Part shown: positions 12,164-23,823 of the stretch, one piece after another
Numbering within the stretch: the first letter of the stretch is position 1
Layout: every line of letters begins with the position of its first letter
Source of the DNA: Allantophomopsis cytisporea
Taxonomy: Eukaryota; Ascomycota; Leotiomycetes; Phacidiales; Phacidiaceae
Length of the DNA stretch: 64,000 bases
Direction: 5' to 3'
NCBI GenBank assembly: GCA_024752435.1
Contig: CP103033.1
Coordinates: 1,178,001-1,242,000 of the forward strand
Position numbers and translations under genes: made by a program
Notes under the pieces: model-generated
Seen by the model: the letters and a program-made list of their open reading frames with translations, nothing else
The model's database searches: none
Told to the model about the DNA's origin: nothing

Positions 12164-12616
12164 GATCAACACTTGCAATGTTGTTGTTGTTGTTGTTGTT
12201 GTTGTTCGAGGATGTCAATGTTGGCTATCAATTAAGGTGAGGTAACATCCAAAGCGTGCATCTACTTTACACGCTTCCAGCACCGGCAGGCGTAGCTGTA
12301 GGCCTCCTTAGCGTGCTCTACGCGGATCAGTAAGCTTGCGCGCCCCCGGATTATTCGAACGTGCTTCACTTTAGTCTGGCCCGATGCTTGACGACGTTTG
12401 TTGATTCTACCCCATAACAAATTACCTTGACATTTCACCATTGCACTCAAATTCTCTTGCTGGCGCTCCATTCAATCTACTTTACTGCACAAAACCGGTC
12501 AATTCTGCCGCAGAGAATGCGCATGTGATAGGTTCTGCAGGAGCCCGGCTTGCCAACTGAATCTCGTTGGTCGTGCAGTAGGAGGGGTCAATCAGTTACC
12601 TTGACATCAGCCCATT
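12164..12616. promoter_or_regulatory. Shared upstream region of EMC4 and beta-adaptin
   Basis: 453 bp separate two divergent start codons. The stretch holds a TTG repeat and no recognisable gene. Calling it a bidirectional promoter is inference from the layout. Confidence 0.5.
12181..12206. repeat. (TTG)n microsatellite
   Basis: About nine uninterrupted TTG units just upstream of the EMC4 start, probably in its 5' UTR. Confidence 0.85.
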
Positions 12617-15110
12617 ATGTCTTCTGGAGGGGGTGATGCGAAGCTCTTTGCTAGAGTAAGTCTTTGGAACCTCTTTTGTATCTATCTCTGCTCTGCGCCA
12701 GTTCAATCATATTATTATGACTTCACGATATCATTGACTATAACCCCTGGATGTCTTTGCGCCTCACGCCTCCTCGCGGCGCAAAGTCTCAAGCATGATG
12801 TTTCTCCCTCACCTCTATACGGATCCTCCTGAATACTATTTGAACCGAGGCTTATCATATACGCGTTCACCACAGGGCAAAGTTGCGGAGCTACGATTAG
12901 AGTTGAACAGTGGAGGAAAGAAGGACAAGAACAACTCTGCGAAGAAGATCGCCCTGAAGAAGATCGTTGCGAATATGACTATGAGCAATAACGACATGGT
13001 CGCATTATTTCCAGATGTTATCAACTGCATGCAGATAAATAGTTTGGAGATCAAGAAGATGTATGTTGTCTATAGACAACTCATACTCAGCAGGACTGAT
13101 AAAGTTATAGGTGTTTCTTATTTCTGGTGAACTATGCGCGGATGAAACCAGAAGTAGCCATGAAGGCTTTACCCATCCTACAAGCAGTATGTTGGCTATT
13201 CGTGTCTAGACTGTTCTCCGTCGAATTGAGTGTTAATGAGGAGATAGGATATGGAAGACTCAAACCCCTTAGTGCGAGCACTTGCATTGCGAACCATGTC
13301 GTACATTCACGTCAAAGAATTCGTACACTCGACAGTACCACCACTGAAACAATTACTTCGAGATTCTGATCCATACGTCCGAAAAACAGCTGCTTTCTGT
13401 GTCGCAAAACTTTACGATCACGATCAACACCTTGTGGAAGGTTCAGACCTCATAGACCGACTGAACTCTATGCTGAGAGACGACAATCCGACCGTAGTCG
13501 CAAGTTCCTTAGCAAGTTTGATGGATATCTGGGAGAGGAGTTCAGCCATTAAGCTCACCATAGACTATGGAAATGCTTCCAAGATGGTTCAGATTCTCCC
13601 AGATTGCTCAGAGTATGTACTTTCATATTCATCAAATATTATAGGCTAACTTCTTTTCAGATGGGGTCAAACATACATTCTCGAAGCTCTTATGTCATAT
13701 GTTCCTCAAGAGACATCCGAAGCACTTCTCTTAGCAGAAAGGATTGCACCTCGACTATCACATTCAAATTCAGCTGTCGTCTTGACATGCATCCGTGTGA
13801 TATTGTATTTGATGAATTATATCGCAGATCAAAGACAAATCTCTGCTTTGTGTCGGAAACTTTCACCGCCGTTGGTTACTTTATTGGCTAAAGGGCCTGA
13901 AGTACAATATCTCGCACTTCGAAATGCTTTACTCATCCTTCAACGGCGACCAGAAGTGTTACGAAACGATATTCGAGTGTTCTTTTGCAAGTATAATGAC
14001 CCAATCTATGTCAAGGTCACCAAGTTAGAGCTCATTTTCATGCTCGCAAACGAGAACAATATTGAGGAGGTGCTCACAGAGCTGCGCGAGTATTCCACTG
14101 AGATCGACGTTCATTTCGTACGAAAATCGGTTCGCGCAATTGGAAAGCTTGCCATCAAGATCGAACCCGCAGCAAGACGCTGTATCAACACTTTACTGGA
14201 ACTTGTCGCTACGAAGGTCACATATATCGTGCAAGAAGCCACAGTGGTTATCCGCAATATCTTCCGCAAATACCCTAACCAATACGAATCGATCATTTCT
14301 ACCCTCTGCGAAAACCTCGATTCACTGGATGAACCTGAAGCAAAGGCTGCAATGATATGGGTTATTGGTCAATATGCCTCTCGTATCGAGAATTCAGATG
14401 TGCTTCTCGAGGACTTCTTGTATTCGTTCGCCGACGAACCAGTGGAAGTGCAATTAGCACTATTGACCGCAACAGTGAAACTTTTTATTCAACGTCCTAC
14501 AAAAGGACAAGAACTTGTACCCAAAGTCCTCAAGTGGGCTACAGAAGGAACAGATAATCCCGATCTTCGAGACAGAGGCTACATGTACTGGCGACTATTA
14601 TCATCAGATATGGCGACCGCAAAATTAGTCGTCATGGGAGAGAAACCACCGATTACCGCTGAGTCAGAAAAACTCGACCCAAACACCCTTGAAGAGATGT
14701 GCCTCAATGTTGGTACACTAGCAACCATTTACCTCAAACCTGTCCAACAAGTCTTCCGTTCTGCACGCCCTCGCAAACTTATGGATTCACCTGCTCTCCA
14801 AAAACACACACTCCCATCGTTGAATGGACACAATCTTGCTGATGGTCAAAAATCTCTTTCTACATTGGGCTTGGGTGGGCAACCTCAGATCCGTCCTTTG
14901 AATGGGCATGGTGATCTTGCAGCTGCAGTCGATGCGGCTGATGCGTTCTTTGCTGGCGTAGGAAGTCAGCAAATGGCTAGCATGCAATTAAGTCCTACAA
15001 CTGATGAAGGATTTGTACAGGCTCAGTATGTGGTCAATCAGAATGCTCCTCATCAGGTTTATCAACCTGCATATGGTGGTGGAGCAAATGGGGATTTGAT
15101 TATGTTGTAG
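12617..15110 (+). CDS. AP complex beta-adaptin (AP-1 beta type)
   Basis: This encodes 704 residues in five exons (12617-12655, 12876-13060, 13111-13186, 13248-13612, 13661-15110). The four introns have GTAAGT or GTATGT donors and reading phase is kept throughout. The protein is a beta-adaptin trunk: AELRLELNSGGKKDKNN at the N-terminus, then HEAT-type repeats with NPLVRALALRTMSYIHVKEF, RDSDPYVRKTAAFCVAKLYD and LLILQRRPEVLRNDIRVFF. A short Ala/Gln-rich hinge ends in GGANGDLIML. The C-terminal appendage of animal beta-adaptins is absent, as in many fungal forms. The product should be the large subunit of a clathrin adaptor at the trans-Golgi/endosome or plasma membrane. I favour AP-1 (Apl2 type) over AP-2, but the two cannot be separated with certainty by eye. 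Confidence 0.9.
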
Positions 15111-15892
15111 TGGCATTTGGGTTACGTTTTGGTTTGGGATACTTAGATAATATTTATGCATACTTTTGGATTCTTGATATTCTAGAAAGCAGTTCATGAT
15201 ATGTGCTATTTCTTTGATGGTAGTGATGGTCCGGTCTGAGTTACCTGCATCTTCTGTACTGTACTATCATTCGCGAAATAAGTTTTAAAGTGTTATTAAA
15301 AGCAGTATAGAAATCAAGAGTTATTTAGACATTAGAAAGCTGCATGCTTATTCACGGCCATAGAATTGTATTCAGCCATACGGTTATCCTAAGTTCTACA
15401 TCGTACACTTCTTAAGCCATATATTTTATTTAGTCTATTATAACAAATCTCAGAAAACACGGGTTGACGGAGTGTTTGCACAGTTTTAAGTAGCTGTATA
15501 TTATTCCGACTGCTGGCTCTGGGTAATACAAGAGACATATAGCATTATACAATAGGCAAGAAAGAAAATACCAATCAAGTATTAACCTTCAAAATTTCAA
15601 TATAGAAGTCGAATTGCGTCTTTGATATGTATATATATATATATCCTCTTGAAGTGGTACATTATTTATTGGTAAAAGCTTAAAGACAATCACAACATAC
15701 ACCCATTTCAAAAACGTAATGTATAATATATTGAATTGAATTAATGCAAATACGAGACGCTAAATGATAATCCAAAGTATGTAAGTCTAAAACATATACA
15801 AGTATTACCTAATAACAAAATCAAATAAACCACATGCAAAAATCTATCTTCCACTCAAACCACATTCCAAACCACTCCCAATCAAACACCCC
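15111..15892. other. AT-rich convergent intergenic region
   Basis: This is the 3' flank of the adaptin gene and of the minus-strand secreted protein gene. It has an AT dinucleotide run at 15630-15644 and no gene. Confidence 0.5.
15630..15644. repeat. (AT)n microsatellite
   Basis: A short AT dinucleotide run in the adaptin 3' flank. Confidence 0.75.
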
Positions 15893-17008
15893 CTAACTAC
15901 CAAAATACCGCCTAACAAGGGTAGTGGGCGTAGGCGTAGGCGTAGGAGCAGCAGCAGGAGCAGGCCGAAGATGCACAGGAAACCAAATCCTCGGTCCAAA
16001 CCCAAAAGGCAACCTCGCTGCAGCCGTCACCCCGGCCGCACCAGAAGCAGTACGAGTCCCAGCAACCGTAACAAACCCTGAACTAACAAGACGAGGCGCC
16101 ATGGACCGAAGCGCACGCGAGCCATTAAGCCTCGCGGGACCAACGAGATGGTGATGATGAACGCAGCCGGGCATACGATGGGGATTGCCGACCTGGCAGG
16201 GGATACGACGGGGATCGAGGACGGCGTTCGTGATGTTTGCGGCGTTCGTACGAGTGGCGTTCTGGGGTTTGACCTCACCAGCTTGTACGGGGATATTGGA
16301 GACTGAGATGGGGGATCTGTGAGGGGCGTGGTACCTCTCTCGATCTCCTGTAACCTCCTCGGCGGGAACAACCCCCTTGGAAAAACTAGACGCGGCATCA
16401 CGGCTCTCAATGTGTTTGGTGTGTTCCTCGACCACAGGCTTGTGTACTACGGGTGGACCGTTCATGCCAATGACACCCCCGTGCTCAGGCGGGTGCTTGC
16501 AGCCTGCATAATGATGCGGGTTCCCCTTTTCGCAGGGGATATGGCGGGGTGTGATATGTTCGTGGGCGGGGATGGGATTGCGTGCGTCGAAGTGAGGGAG
16601 GCCGACGCACTTGAGATGTGCGGGGGTTCCGATGCATGGGTAGTTCTTGTTGTGTATGGTGGTTTCGACGTCGTTGCTGTGACTTGAGGGGGTGATTGGC
16701 GTCTTGGAGGTTGGGTGGGTTGCGTTGATTTGATTGAGGAGGGGGGCAGTGGCTGCGGTGTGGCGAGCGCACTCTGGGTAGAGGGGGTAGCCTGGGGCGC
16801 AGACTACTGTGGTGGAGGGAATGGCCGGGGTGGTGGGTATCGTTGAGGTAGGAATTTGGATAGTTGATGCAGAGACTGGGAGGGTTGGGAGGGTGGAGGT
16901 GATGGTGGAAGTGAGAGTCGGTATAGTAGTTTGGGCGTAAAGAAGAGGTGCGGCAACGACAAGGGAGTTGATGCTTGTGAGGGTAATAACGACATTGAGG
17001 AACCTCAT
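15893..17008 (-). CDS. Secreted protein with four C-x(n)-C Gly-Pro repeats
   Basis: A single exon of 371 residues and unknown function. A signal peptide is evident (MRFLNVVITLTSINSLVVAA), followed by a Thr/Ser/Pro-rich stretch. Four Cys pairs recur: VCAPGYPLYPEC, PCIGTPAHLKC, PCEKGNPHHYAGC and PCQVGNPHRMPGC. They share the plan C-x2/3-G-x-P-x(n)-C, and each copy contains or is flanked by His. Sequons NAT and NIT are present. The C-terminal part is Ala/Arg/Pro-rich, with a run of alternating Thr-Pro near the end. I do not recognise the family. The repeated disulphide-capable, His-bearing units suggest a small structural or metal-binding module in a cell-wall or secreted protein. Coding sequence is GC-rich compared with its flanks. 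Confidence 0.7.
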   Translation of the reverse strand: MRFLNVVITLTSINSLVVAAPLLYAQTTIPTLTSTITSTLPTLPVSASTIQIPTSTIPTTPAIPSTTVVCAPGYPLYPECARHTAATAPLLNQINATHPTSKTPITPSSHSNDVETTIHNKNYPCIGTPAHLKCVGLPHFDARNPIPAHEHITPRHIPCEKGNPHHYAGCKHPPEHGGVIGMNGPPVVHKPVVEEHTKHIESRDAASSFSKGVVPAEEVTGDRERYHAPHRSPISVSNIPVQAGEVKPQNATRTNAANITNAVLDPRRIPCQVGNPHRMPGCVHHHHLVGPARLNGSRALRSMAPRLVSSGFVTVAGTRTASGAAGVTAAARLPFGFGPRIWFPVHLRPAPAAAPTPTPTPTTLVRRYFGS

Positions 17009-17160
17009 GACGAAGTCCGAATTGATGATTGATAAATGGTACTTTTCGAAGATGGCAATCAGACAAGCTGAGAGAAAGTCTTGGGATGATTATATATGAA
17101 GAAAGAGATAGGCAGCGAGTAATCAGAGAAGGGGGAGTTATATAATGCTTATACTACCTT

Positions 17161-17240
17161 GATGAAGACTTGATCGAAGAAGTCTTGGGACCTTAATGAA
17201 GTCTTGACCAAAGAAGTCCTCGGACCTCAACAAACTCTTG
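17161..17240. repeat. Degenerate tandem repeat (GAAGTCTTG-containing unit)
   Basis: Several diverged copies of a unit with GAAGTCTTG(G)ACC spaced by roughly 20-45 bp lie upstream of the secreted-protein gene. Confidence 0.5.
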
Positions 17241-17852
17241 AACAAAGTACAAACAGACTATAACGCTCTTAATCAAAGAAGTACAGACAGACCCTAATCC
17301 CCAATGGAAGAACCGACAACGAACCTAACAATCTCCAAAAAGAACCCAAATAGAAATTCATACTTGCCACTATCCCAATCTGAAAGTCTTCATCGTCTTC
17401 TTTGGATATTAACCCATACTTCTCATCAGATACCCCATCAGATTCCCCCTCATACAGCCCTCATACACCCCTATACACCCCATACACAGCATCATACACG
17501 ATTCCGATACCTAAAAGGTCAATCCGGATAAGCGTCCCGATTCCTAGACCAAAGCGATAAGTACAGAATGAAAGCGTACCTAGGCCATAGGACGTATAGA
17601 GGTCATGAAGGTACTTACGAAACACGACGAATTTGAACCATATCAATATCTTTCTAGTGTCATGGCCATAATTCCTCACGATCTCCGATCTCCAATTTCC
17701 AATCTCAAATCTGCTATGACTCAACTCGGGAATCGCCTGATTCAAATCATAATACATTCATCTATCATGCTAATCTCATCAGCACTTGCCTTTGTAGCTG
17801 AATAACAGCAATCCCATCCAGTCCATCTCATGCCATCCCATCCGATCACTCC

Positions 17853-17899
17853 TATCCATCCATCCATCCAACCATCCAACCATCCATCACCCACCCACC
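17853..17899. repeat. (CCAT)n / CCAACCAT microsatellite
   Basis: CCAT tetranucleotides with CCAAC interruptions, ending in CCCA units. Confidence 0.8.
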
Positions 17900-17915
17900 C
17901 AACCTAAACCAAAAT

Positions 17916-19272
17916 CTAAATCTCCCTAACAACTTTATCAACCGCCTTAGCAAAGTACTCCACATTCCCAGTATTCAACCCAGCCATACTAATACGACCA
18001 TTCTTAGTCATATAAACATGCGCATCAGACCTCAACTTAAGAACCTGCTTCTCCGTGAGGCCCGTGAAACTAAACATGCCAATCTGCTCAGTAATATGAC
18101 TCCAGCTACCCGGCGTCCCCAGCTCCTCGAGCTTAGAGCGTAACGCCGTACGCATACTGATGATGCGACCACTCATTTCTCGCAAGTTCTCCTCCCACTC
18201 TTTGAACAGCGCCTTATCATTCAACACCGTACTCGCGATTCTGGCTCCGTACGCGGGCGGGTTGGAGATCTCAGAGCGCTGGAGGATGGCCAGTTGACTG
18301 GCGATTCGGCTGGTAGTTTGCTCAGCGTCGGTGGCCGGAGCGGCTACGAAGTGGAAGCAACCGGCTCGCTCGCCGTACAGACCGAAGTTCTTGGCGAAGG
18401 ACTGTGCGATGCAGAGCTCGAAGCCCTGCTCGACGAAGTACTCGACTGCCCAGGCGTCCTTTGCGAGATCACCGGAGGCGAAACCCTGGTATGCGCAGTC
18501 GAAGAAGGGGAAGTGCTTCTTCTTCTTGATGAGGGCGGCGATTTCCTTCCATTGGGATTGGGTTGGGTCGACACCGGTGGGATTGTGTGCGCAGGCGTGT
18601 AGAAGGATGATGGAGTGGTCCGGTGCGGATTCGAGGGCGGATATCATGCCATCGAAGTCGAGGCCCTTTGTCGAGGTGGAGAAGTAGGGGTATGTTGCTA
18701 TTGGCACGGCTACATTGCTGAAGATTTGGTTGTGGTTCGCCCAGGTTGGGTTGCTGAAGTAGACGGTGGGCTGTCCGGGGTAGAATTTGGCTATGAAGAG
18801 AGCGCCGAGATGTACTGCACCTGTGCCAGAGATGGTCTGTACGGATGTCACGCGGTTTTCGGCGATGGCAGGAGAAGAGGAACCGAGTATGAGTTTGGCT
18901 GCTGCGGCAGTGAAGTCTTTGAGACCCGCGATTGGGAGGTATTCGTGGTTGAGGTCTGGGTCATTGCGGAGGATTTCATCGGCCTGTGTATCGTTAGCTA
19001 CCTCATTCTCTCATCTTCATAATATAGAGATATAATGTCCTCATATTTGATATGCAAGGTGATCGGAGAATAAGACAGGAGTTGCGAAGGAATGAACCAA
19101 CCTTCTTCACCACTGGGAGTACCCATGGCTTTGCGTTATTGTCTCTGTAGGCACCAATTCCCAAATCGACCTTCTTGTCTGAGGAATCTGCACGATATGC
19201 GGCCATGAGGCCGAATAATGGGTCTTCCGGTGCCTGGGGCACCGTATCTGCCGGGAAACTGGTGGCAGCCAT
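17916..19272 (-). CDS. Aspartate aminotransferase, cytosolic type
   Basis: This encodes 412 residues from two exons (19272-19102 and 18983-17916). The 118-nt intron is in phase 0 and has the donor GTTGGT. The enzyme interconverts aspartate and 2-oxoglutarate with oxaloacetate and glutamate using PLP. The sequence starts MAATSFPADTVPQAPEDPLF. It contains ISGTGAVHLGA, the ACAHNPTGVDPT loop, FFDCAYQGFASGD and the Schiff-base lysine in SFAKNFGLYGERAG (Lys about 255). It ends SMAGLNTGNVEYFAKA. The length equals the cytosolic family. An in-frame ATG at 19461 would add 63 residues, Ser-rich and free of Asp and Glu, which might target a second isoform to mitochondria. I prefer the short start. Confidence 0.93.
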
Positions 19273-19339
19273 ATTTGAATTGAGGTGATGTTGAATGGAT
19301 TGAAGACGTTTGCTTGGAGAATTCGATGGAGAGGAGGAA

Positions 19340-19379
19340 GATGAAGCAGATGAAGCAGATGAAGCAGATGAAGCAGCAG
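19340..19379. repeat. GATGAAGCA tandem repeat
   Basis: About four 9-bp units. If the upstream ATG of the aminotransferase is used, they would encode an Ser-Ser-Ala repeat on the minus strand. Confidence 0.8.
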
Positions 19380-19767
19380 ATGGGGAGCTGTGGATATTTG
19401 AGGTGTTTTGTGCGTGGTGGGATGATTGTTGTCTTTGGTTTTGGAGGGGTAATGGAGTCATGGTTGATGGGCAGTGATGGGGTCGTGCACAGGTAACTAG
19501 GGAAGGTGAGGAATAAGAGTGAGTGATTCGATCTCAATCCATCGTACTACATGCGCGCAGTGGCAGTATAGTAGGCACAGTACCACCACACAGTAGTAGT
19601 GAATACTGGATGTATTCTGTGGGGATGGAAGGGAAGGTTGTGCCTGTGCGTGCCTGTATGTGCCTGTCGCTTACTGTGTAGGGAATAGAGAGGAGTCCAG
19701 GGTCAAGGGGAGTGGAGTCATGTACGGAGACAGTTGATAATAGTGGAGAGGGAATATCAATACGGGG

Positions 19768-19801
19768 AAGGAGAGGGAGAGGGAGAGGGAGAGGGAGAGG
19801 G
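19768..19801. repeat. (GAGAGG)n minisatellite
   Basis: About five to six uninterrupted 6-bp purine units. Confidence 0.85.
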
Positions 19802-20013
19802 TATGCAGGCCTTTTAGTAGGTGAAGAGCGCGCTGTGCAAATGCTAATGCTAATGGCCGTGACTTTATTGGACCGAGGTAATGATGGTGATGATGATATT
19901 CCACGAGGAGAACGATAGTGATAAGGAGAGTCGATGGATCAAGACCGAGGTAGTTGAATCAATACAAACATTCCAGTGTATAAGAAGTAGACATTAATGT
20001 ACTTGTCCATAAA

Positions 20014-20090
20014 GAAATCCATACATAAATCCATACATAAATCCATACATAAATCCATACATAAATCCATAAAGAAATAAATCCATGCAC
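20014..20090. repeat. AAATCCATACAT 12-bp tandem repeat
   Basis: Five nearly identical 12-bp units followed by AAAGAAAT variants. Confidence 0.85.
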
Positions 20091-20326
20091 ATGATATCCC
20101 TCGTGATCATTCCTGATTCTATTCCTTCACTTACTTCACTCCTATGCTGTTCCTCGACTACGTACAGCTGCTGACAGCTCTACTCTCACACCAAACCACG
20201 TGCACCTCTCCACCTCCCCATGTATGTCTTACGGATCAAGCAACTCGCACCATAACCCTCATACAACCCAAAACTATGGTGTTATGCTCATCAATGGATA
20301 TCCATCCAATGATATTCATCCAATCA

Positions 20327-20385
20327 ATCATCATCCATCAATCATCATCCATCATCCATCATCCATCAATCAACTCAAACTCAGT
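20327..20385. repeat. ATCATCCATCA tandem repeat
   Basis: Imperfect ATC/CAT repeat array in intergenic DNA. Confidence 0.8.
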
Positions 20386-21222
20386 CATCTCAGCATCTCA
20401 GTCTCAGAATCAAAGTCAAAGTCACTCTCACTGCTCTACACAATCATATCATTCGACCGCTTATATCCATCCAGATGGCGTATACCGGAGTCGACACTCA
20501 TACGGCTAACTCACCTGACCATATGCAGGGTCCATAAATGGGCCGACATGTCATGTGCACACGACATGCTCTGCTCATTCATTCAGTCATCCATTCACAT
20601 GTTGTAGCCCAGCTCGGTCCAAGCAGTACGCAATGGCGAAGTGCCAAGTCGAGATCATCAGAACCTACCTATATATGTACATCTGTACATATACCACGCA
20701 TACTACGCATACATCGGCATCCATTGACATTGATAGCAGTGTAACATCCACATCCACATCCACCTCCATTCCCCCTTTCCAATATCTATCCCATCCTGAT
20801 GTCGCAAATACGTCCATTCATCCGATGGGACAAGAATATAGCCAATTTGTGTGTTTTGTTTGTGTGAATCTGTGAAGTCAATTTGCGGTGTATTTCGAGA
20901 TGTTGCACTTGTACCGAGCAAGTGCTGTCATGATGCATGTCGATATCCACATCTCTTATGATGGACTATCCTCATACTCGACTCGGAATAATTGAATACT
21001 TCTAGGTGATTGATGGTTTCTGAAATACTGCACGACGCAGAATACCATGGTCTATGAGAAATGTAGGCCCTTGACAACCATACAACTCGGTCGTTTCACT
21101 CGAATAGATTATTTAATGTCAGTCTATCAAGAAAGATACACAGAACACAATGGGCACCGAGTCACAGAGTGATCTTCGTCACCACAGTATTATATTTGTA
21201 CTTGTATCTATATTCATAGAAC

Positions 21223-22379
21223 TCATAGAATCAAGTCCCACACAACAAGAAACAAACTCAATCCACAAGAAGCATAGAAGACATACTTCGCCGTACTCTT
21301 CCTCTCAGCTGCCTGCTTCAACTGCTTATTACCACCACCCACATTCTCCGCCGTGAAGACCGAATCAGCAACGAGCTGATCAATATGCGCCGACTGCGTA
21401 GCCAAATTATTCACAAGTTGCGTCTGCAGCTCCGAGATCTCGACAAGTGACTTCTCCGCCGTTCTACAAACCCAATTAGCAACGCTCAAGAGCACAGATA
21501 CACCCGACGAAACATACCGAACCTGATTCAACGTAGCCTCATAATGCCTCAACATATCCTGATTCTGCCGCTCAAACATCTGCACCTGCTCAGCACTCAA
21601 CTCCTCCTCGCCCCCAGCAGCACCCGCCCTCCTCCTCTCCTCCTCCAACGCCACCGCCCTCCCCCCCCGATATTTACTAGGCACCTCCGTCCCCTCAAAC
21701 CCGCCCTCAAAAAGCGCCTGCGCCTGCGCCTGCCCAAGAACACTCTTGCTCTTCTCGACTTCGCGCCGCAGCCGCGTCTCCATCATCCCCGCCTGCCTGC
21801 CCCCCGCCTCCTGCAACCTGCGCCGCAAATACCACAGCACGCTCTCGCGATGCACGCGCAGCGCATTGGCGCGCGCCTCCTCCGCCTCCTGCTCCGCGCT
21901 CTTCGCCGTCGCTCCACCCGCCGCCCACGCCCCCAGGCCGCCTAGCCCCAGCCGCCCGTATTTCTTGCGCGTCAGCGCCACCTCTGTGTTCTGCCGGATC
22001 TGCTCGGCGTCGGCGAGGTTGCGGATCGAGGCGTTGAGCTCGCGCAGCAGCTGTTTCGTTTCGCCGTCGATCGAGTCCCGTTGCCGGTCGGTTAGGTGCG
22101 TTATGCTGGGCTTGTCGCTGGTGATGCGGACGCGCCGGGTGGGGTTGCTGGTTGTGAGGTAGGATTGGCGGATTTGTTGGAGGTAGGTGTTTAGGGATGC
22201 TATGTGGGCGTTCTGGATGGGGTTAATTTGAGGGTTTGATTGGGGAGGGAGAGGTTTACGATGCGGTATGCTTCTTTGAGGAATTCGTCGATGTTCTGGA
22301 GGCTCAGTGGGGTGTTCTTCGCTGGTGGTGCATTGTGTCGTTTTAGGACTTCGTTGAATATGGGTGTTATGTCCACCAT
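21223..22379 (-). CDS. UFE1: Syntaxin-18/Ufe1-type Qa-SNARE
   Basis: This encodes 351 residues in three exons (22379-22260, 22212-21518, 21463-21223). The introns are 22259-22213 (GTAAAC) and 21517-21464 (GTATGT, branch GCTAAT). The N-terminal region is MVDITPIFNEVLKRHN, followed by an alpha-helical part and a long Ala/Gly/Glu-rich segment. The Qa-SNARE motif near residues 255-325 includes AEKSLVEISELQTQLVNNLA and TQSAHIDQLV, with the expected zero-layer Gln. A C-terminal hydrophobic anchor (VFYASCGLSLFLVVWDLIL) ends the protein. Ufe1/syntaxin 18 drives fusion of Golgi-derived COPI vesicles with the ER. The middle exon is strikingly GC-rich, with runs of Gly/Ala codons. Removing intron 2 restores an unbroken SNARE heptad register, supporting that splice. 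Confidence 0.87.
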
Positions 22380-23823
22380 CTTGGTGTTGTGGAGGATACA
22401 GAGAGCTTCAGTATGTTGTTCTGGTTATAATTGTAGATTATTGAGGTTCGATTGCTGCTGGAGTGAGAGTAAACATCAATAGGAACATATATTTGCTGCT
22501 GTGAAGCTCCAAGTATCCTGTTTCGCTTAAGCTATGTGAAGCTGTTGACAAGGAGATAGACTTAATCGCCGCGTCATGATTGTTGCCGGAGGGAAGGCGG
22601 AAATCTTTACCTCAGGCGTGATGATAAATGTAAGGCATCAACAGCTGAAAGAGACCAATATATATGCCTAAGGCGAATGTACCTTATCCATGTATAACCA
22701 CCGCAGCTAACGACCTCTTCATCTTCTGCTTATTTAGCAGTGATACACGAGTTTAATGAATCATGGTTGATAGTGTGAACCTGGCGAGCACTTTGATTTC
22801 TTATTGCTTGTCTACACTGTCACTATGTCAACGTAAATAGTAGGATTAAGCTTGGACCCTGTTAGAGGGAAGGCGAGAGTTAGAATGGAGAATCTGAGGG
22901 TGATGAAAAATACTGAGAAGGAGACGCTGGATGCTAGTCGGGCTATTGACATGAAAACAGAGGAATCGAGTATGAAGAGAATGCTGGTCATGAGAAGCAA
23001 TGCTGGTTGAGAGAATTAGAAGCGTAGTGCTGGGGAAAGGGGTTTGCTGGAGCCGAAAATAAGTACATAGTGTATGATGTTGATTGCTTCATGTCGGTTT
23101 GAATACCCAGGCCCACGACATCCGGTAGCAAGTTTGAGCTGCTTAGACAAAGCTATTTGTTTCAGTGTCTTTGCTTGTCTGTTTGTCTTGTAATAGCAAT
23201 AATTCGTGGTTTGCGCCTTGATATGCGTGTTTGATACGATTCCTATGATCACTCTCTTGATGAACCGAGTTAATAATGTGGAGTGGAATTTACTTTTGCT
23301 TGCTTATTGTTTGCTTGGTACATTATAGGGGCGTAGGATGTTACGAGCTTGAGGGGTATTATATATATCTAGACTGGTTGTGAAGAACTTCCTCTTGAAA
23401 CTATGTATAATAGCCATTTCTATTTGATTGAGTATTATATTCGAGGACTCAATTATGCTAAAGTAGTATTACCCTGAGAGGCTGAAGTCAGGCGCTGACT
23501 TACCATATTTCTCTCCTTATACTGTTTGCTACAAGTTTTTGTGGTCCTAACTGATGCACATCGCGGAGCAACAAGGCATTCAAGTACATTTAGTCAACAC
23601 TCTGTCAATACCACAATTTTCACTTTGCGCCACAGGAACATTTTAGCCTACATTATGTACTTTCTTCCTCAATTGTTTGCTATGTCCTTCGAACCAAAAC
23701 ATATATATTCATTCTTTGCCAAAACTCATTTTCCAATATTTATCATACCACAACACCATAATACCCATTTCTCAAACACACGGGTTGACACTCCCTACCA
23801 GCATTCCAACGCTCCTCGCTTCA
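22380..23823. other. AT-rich intergenic region
   Basis: I see no recognisable gene. Short open frames such as 22812-23000 (-) are hydrophobic but have no start or splice support. Confidence 0.5.

Larger units (their letters stand above)
17009..17915. other. Intergenic region with degenerate tandem repeats
   Basis: This lies between the secreted-protein start and the aspartate aminotransferase stop. It holds GAAGTCTTG-type repeats and a CCAT run. No gene is seen. Confidence 0.5.
19273..21222. other. Repeat-rich intergenic region
   Basis: Nearly 2 kb without a supportable gene between aspartate aminotransferase and the SNARE gene. It is dominated by simple repeats (GAAGCAGAT, GAGAGG, AAATCCATACAT, ATCATCC), which make the open frames in it low-complexity artefacts. 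Confidence 0.6.

Noticed and set aside
12262..12471. Possible structured RNA or small frame on the minus strand upstream of the adaptin gene
   Set aside because: No tRNA, snRNA or protein family signature could be made out.
20144..20607. Overlapping plus-strand frames rich in His, Ser and Ile
   Set aside because: They are translations of ATC/CAT simple repeats.
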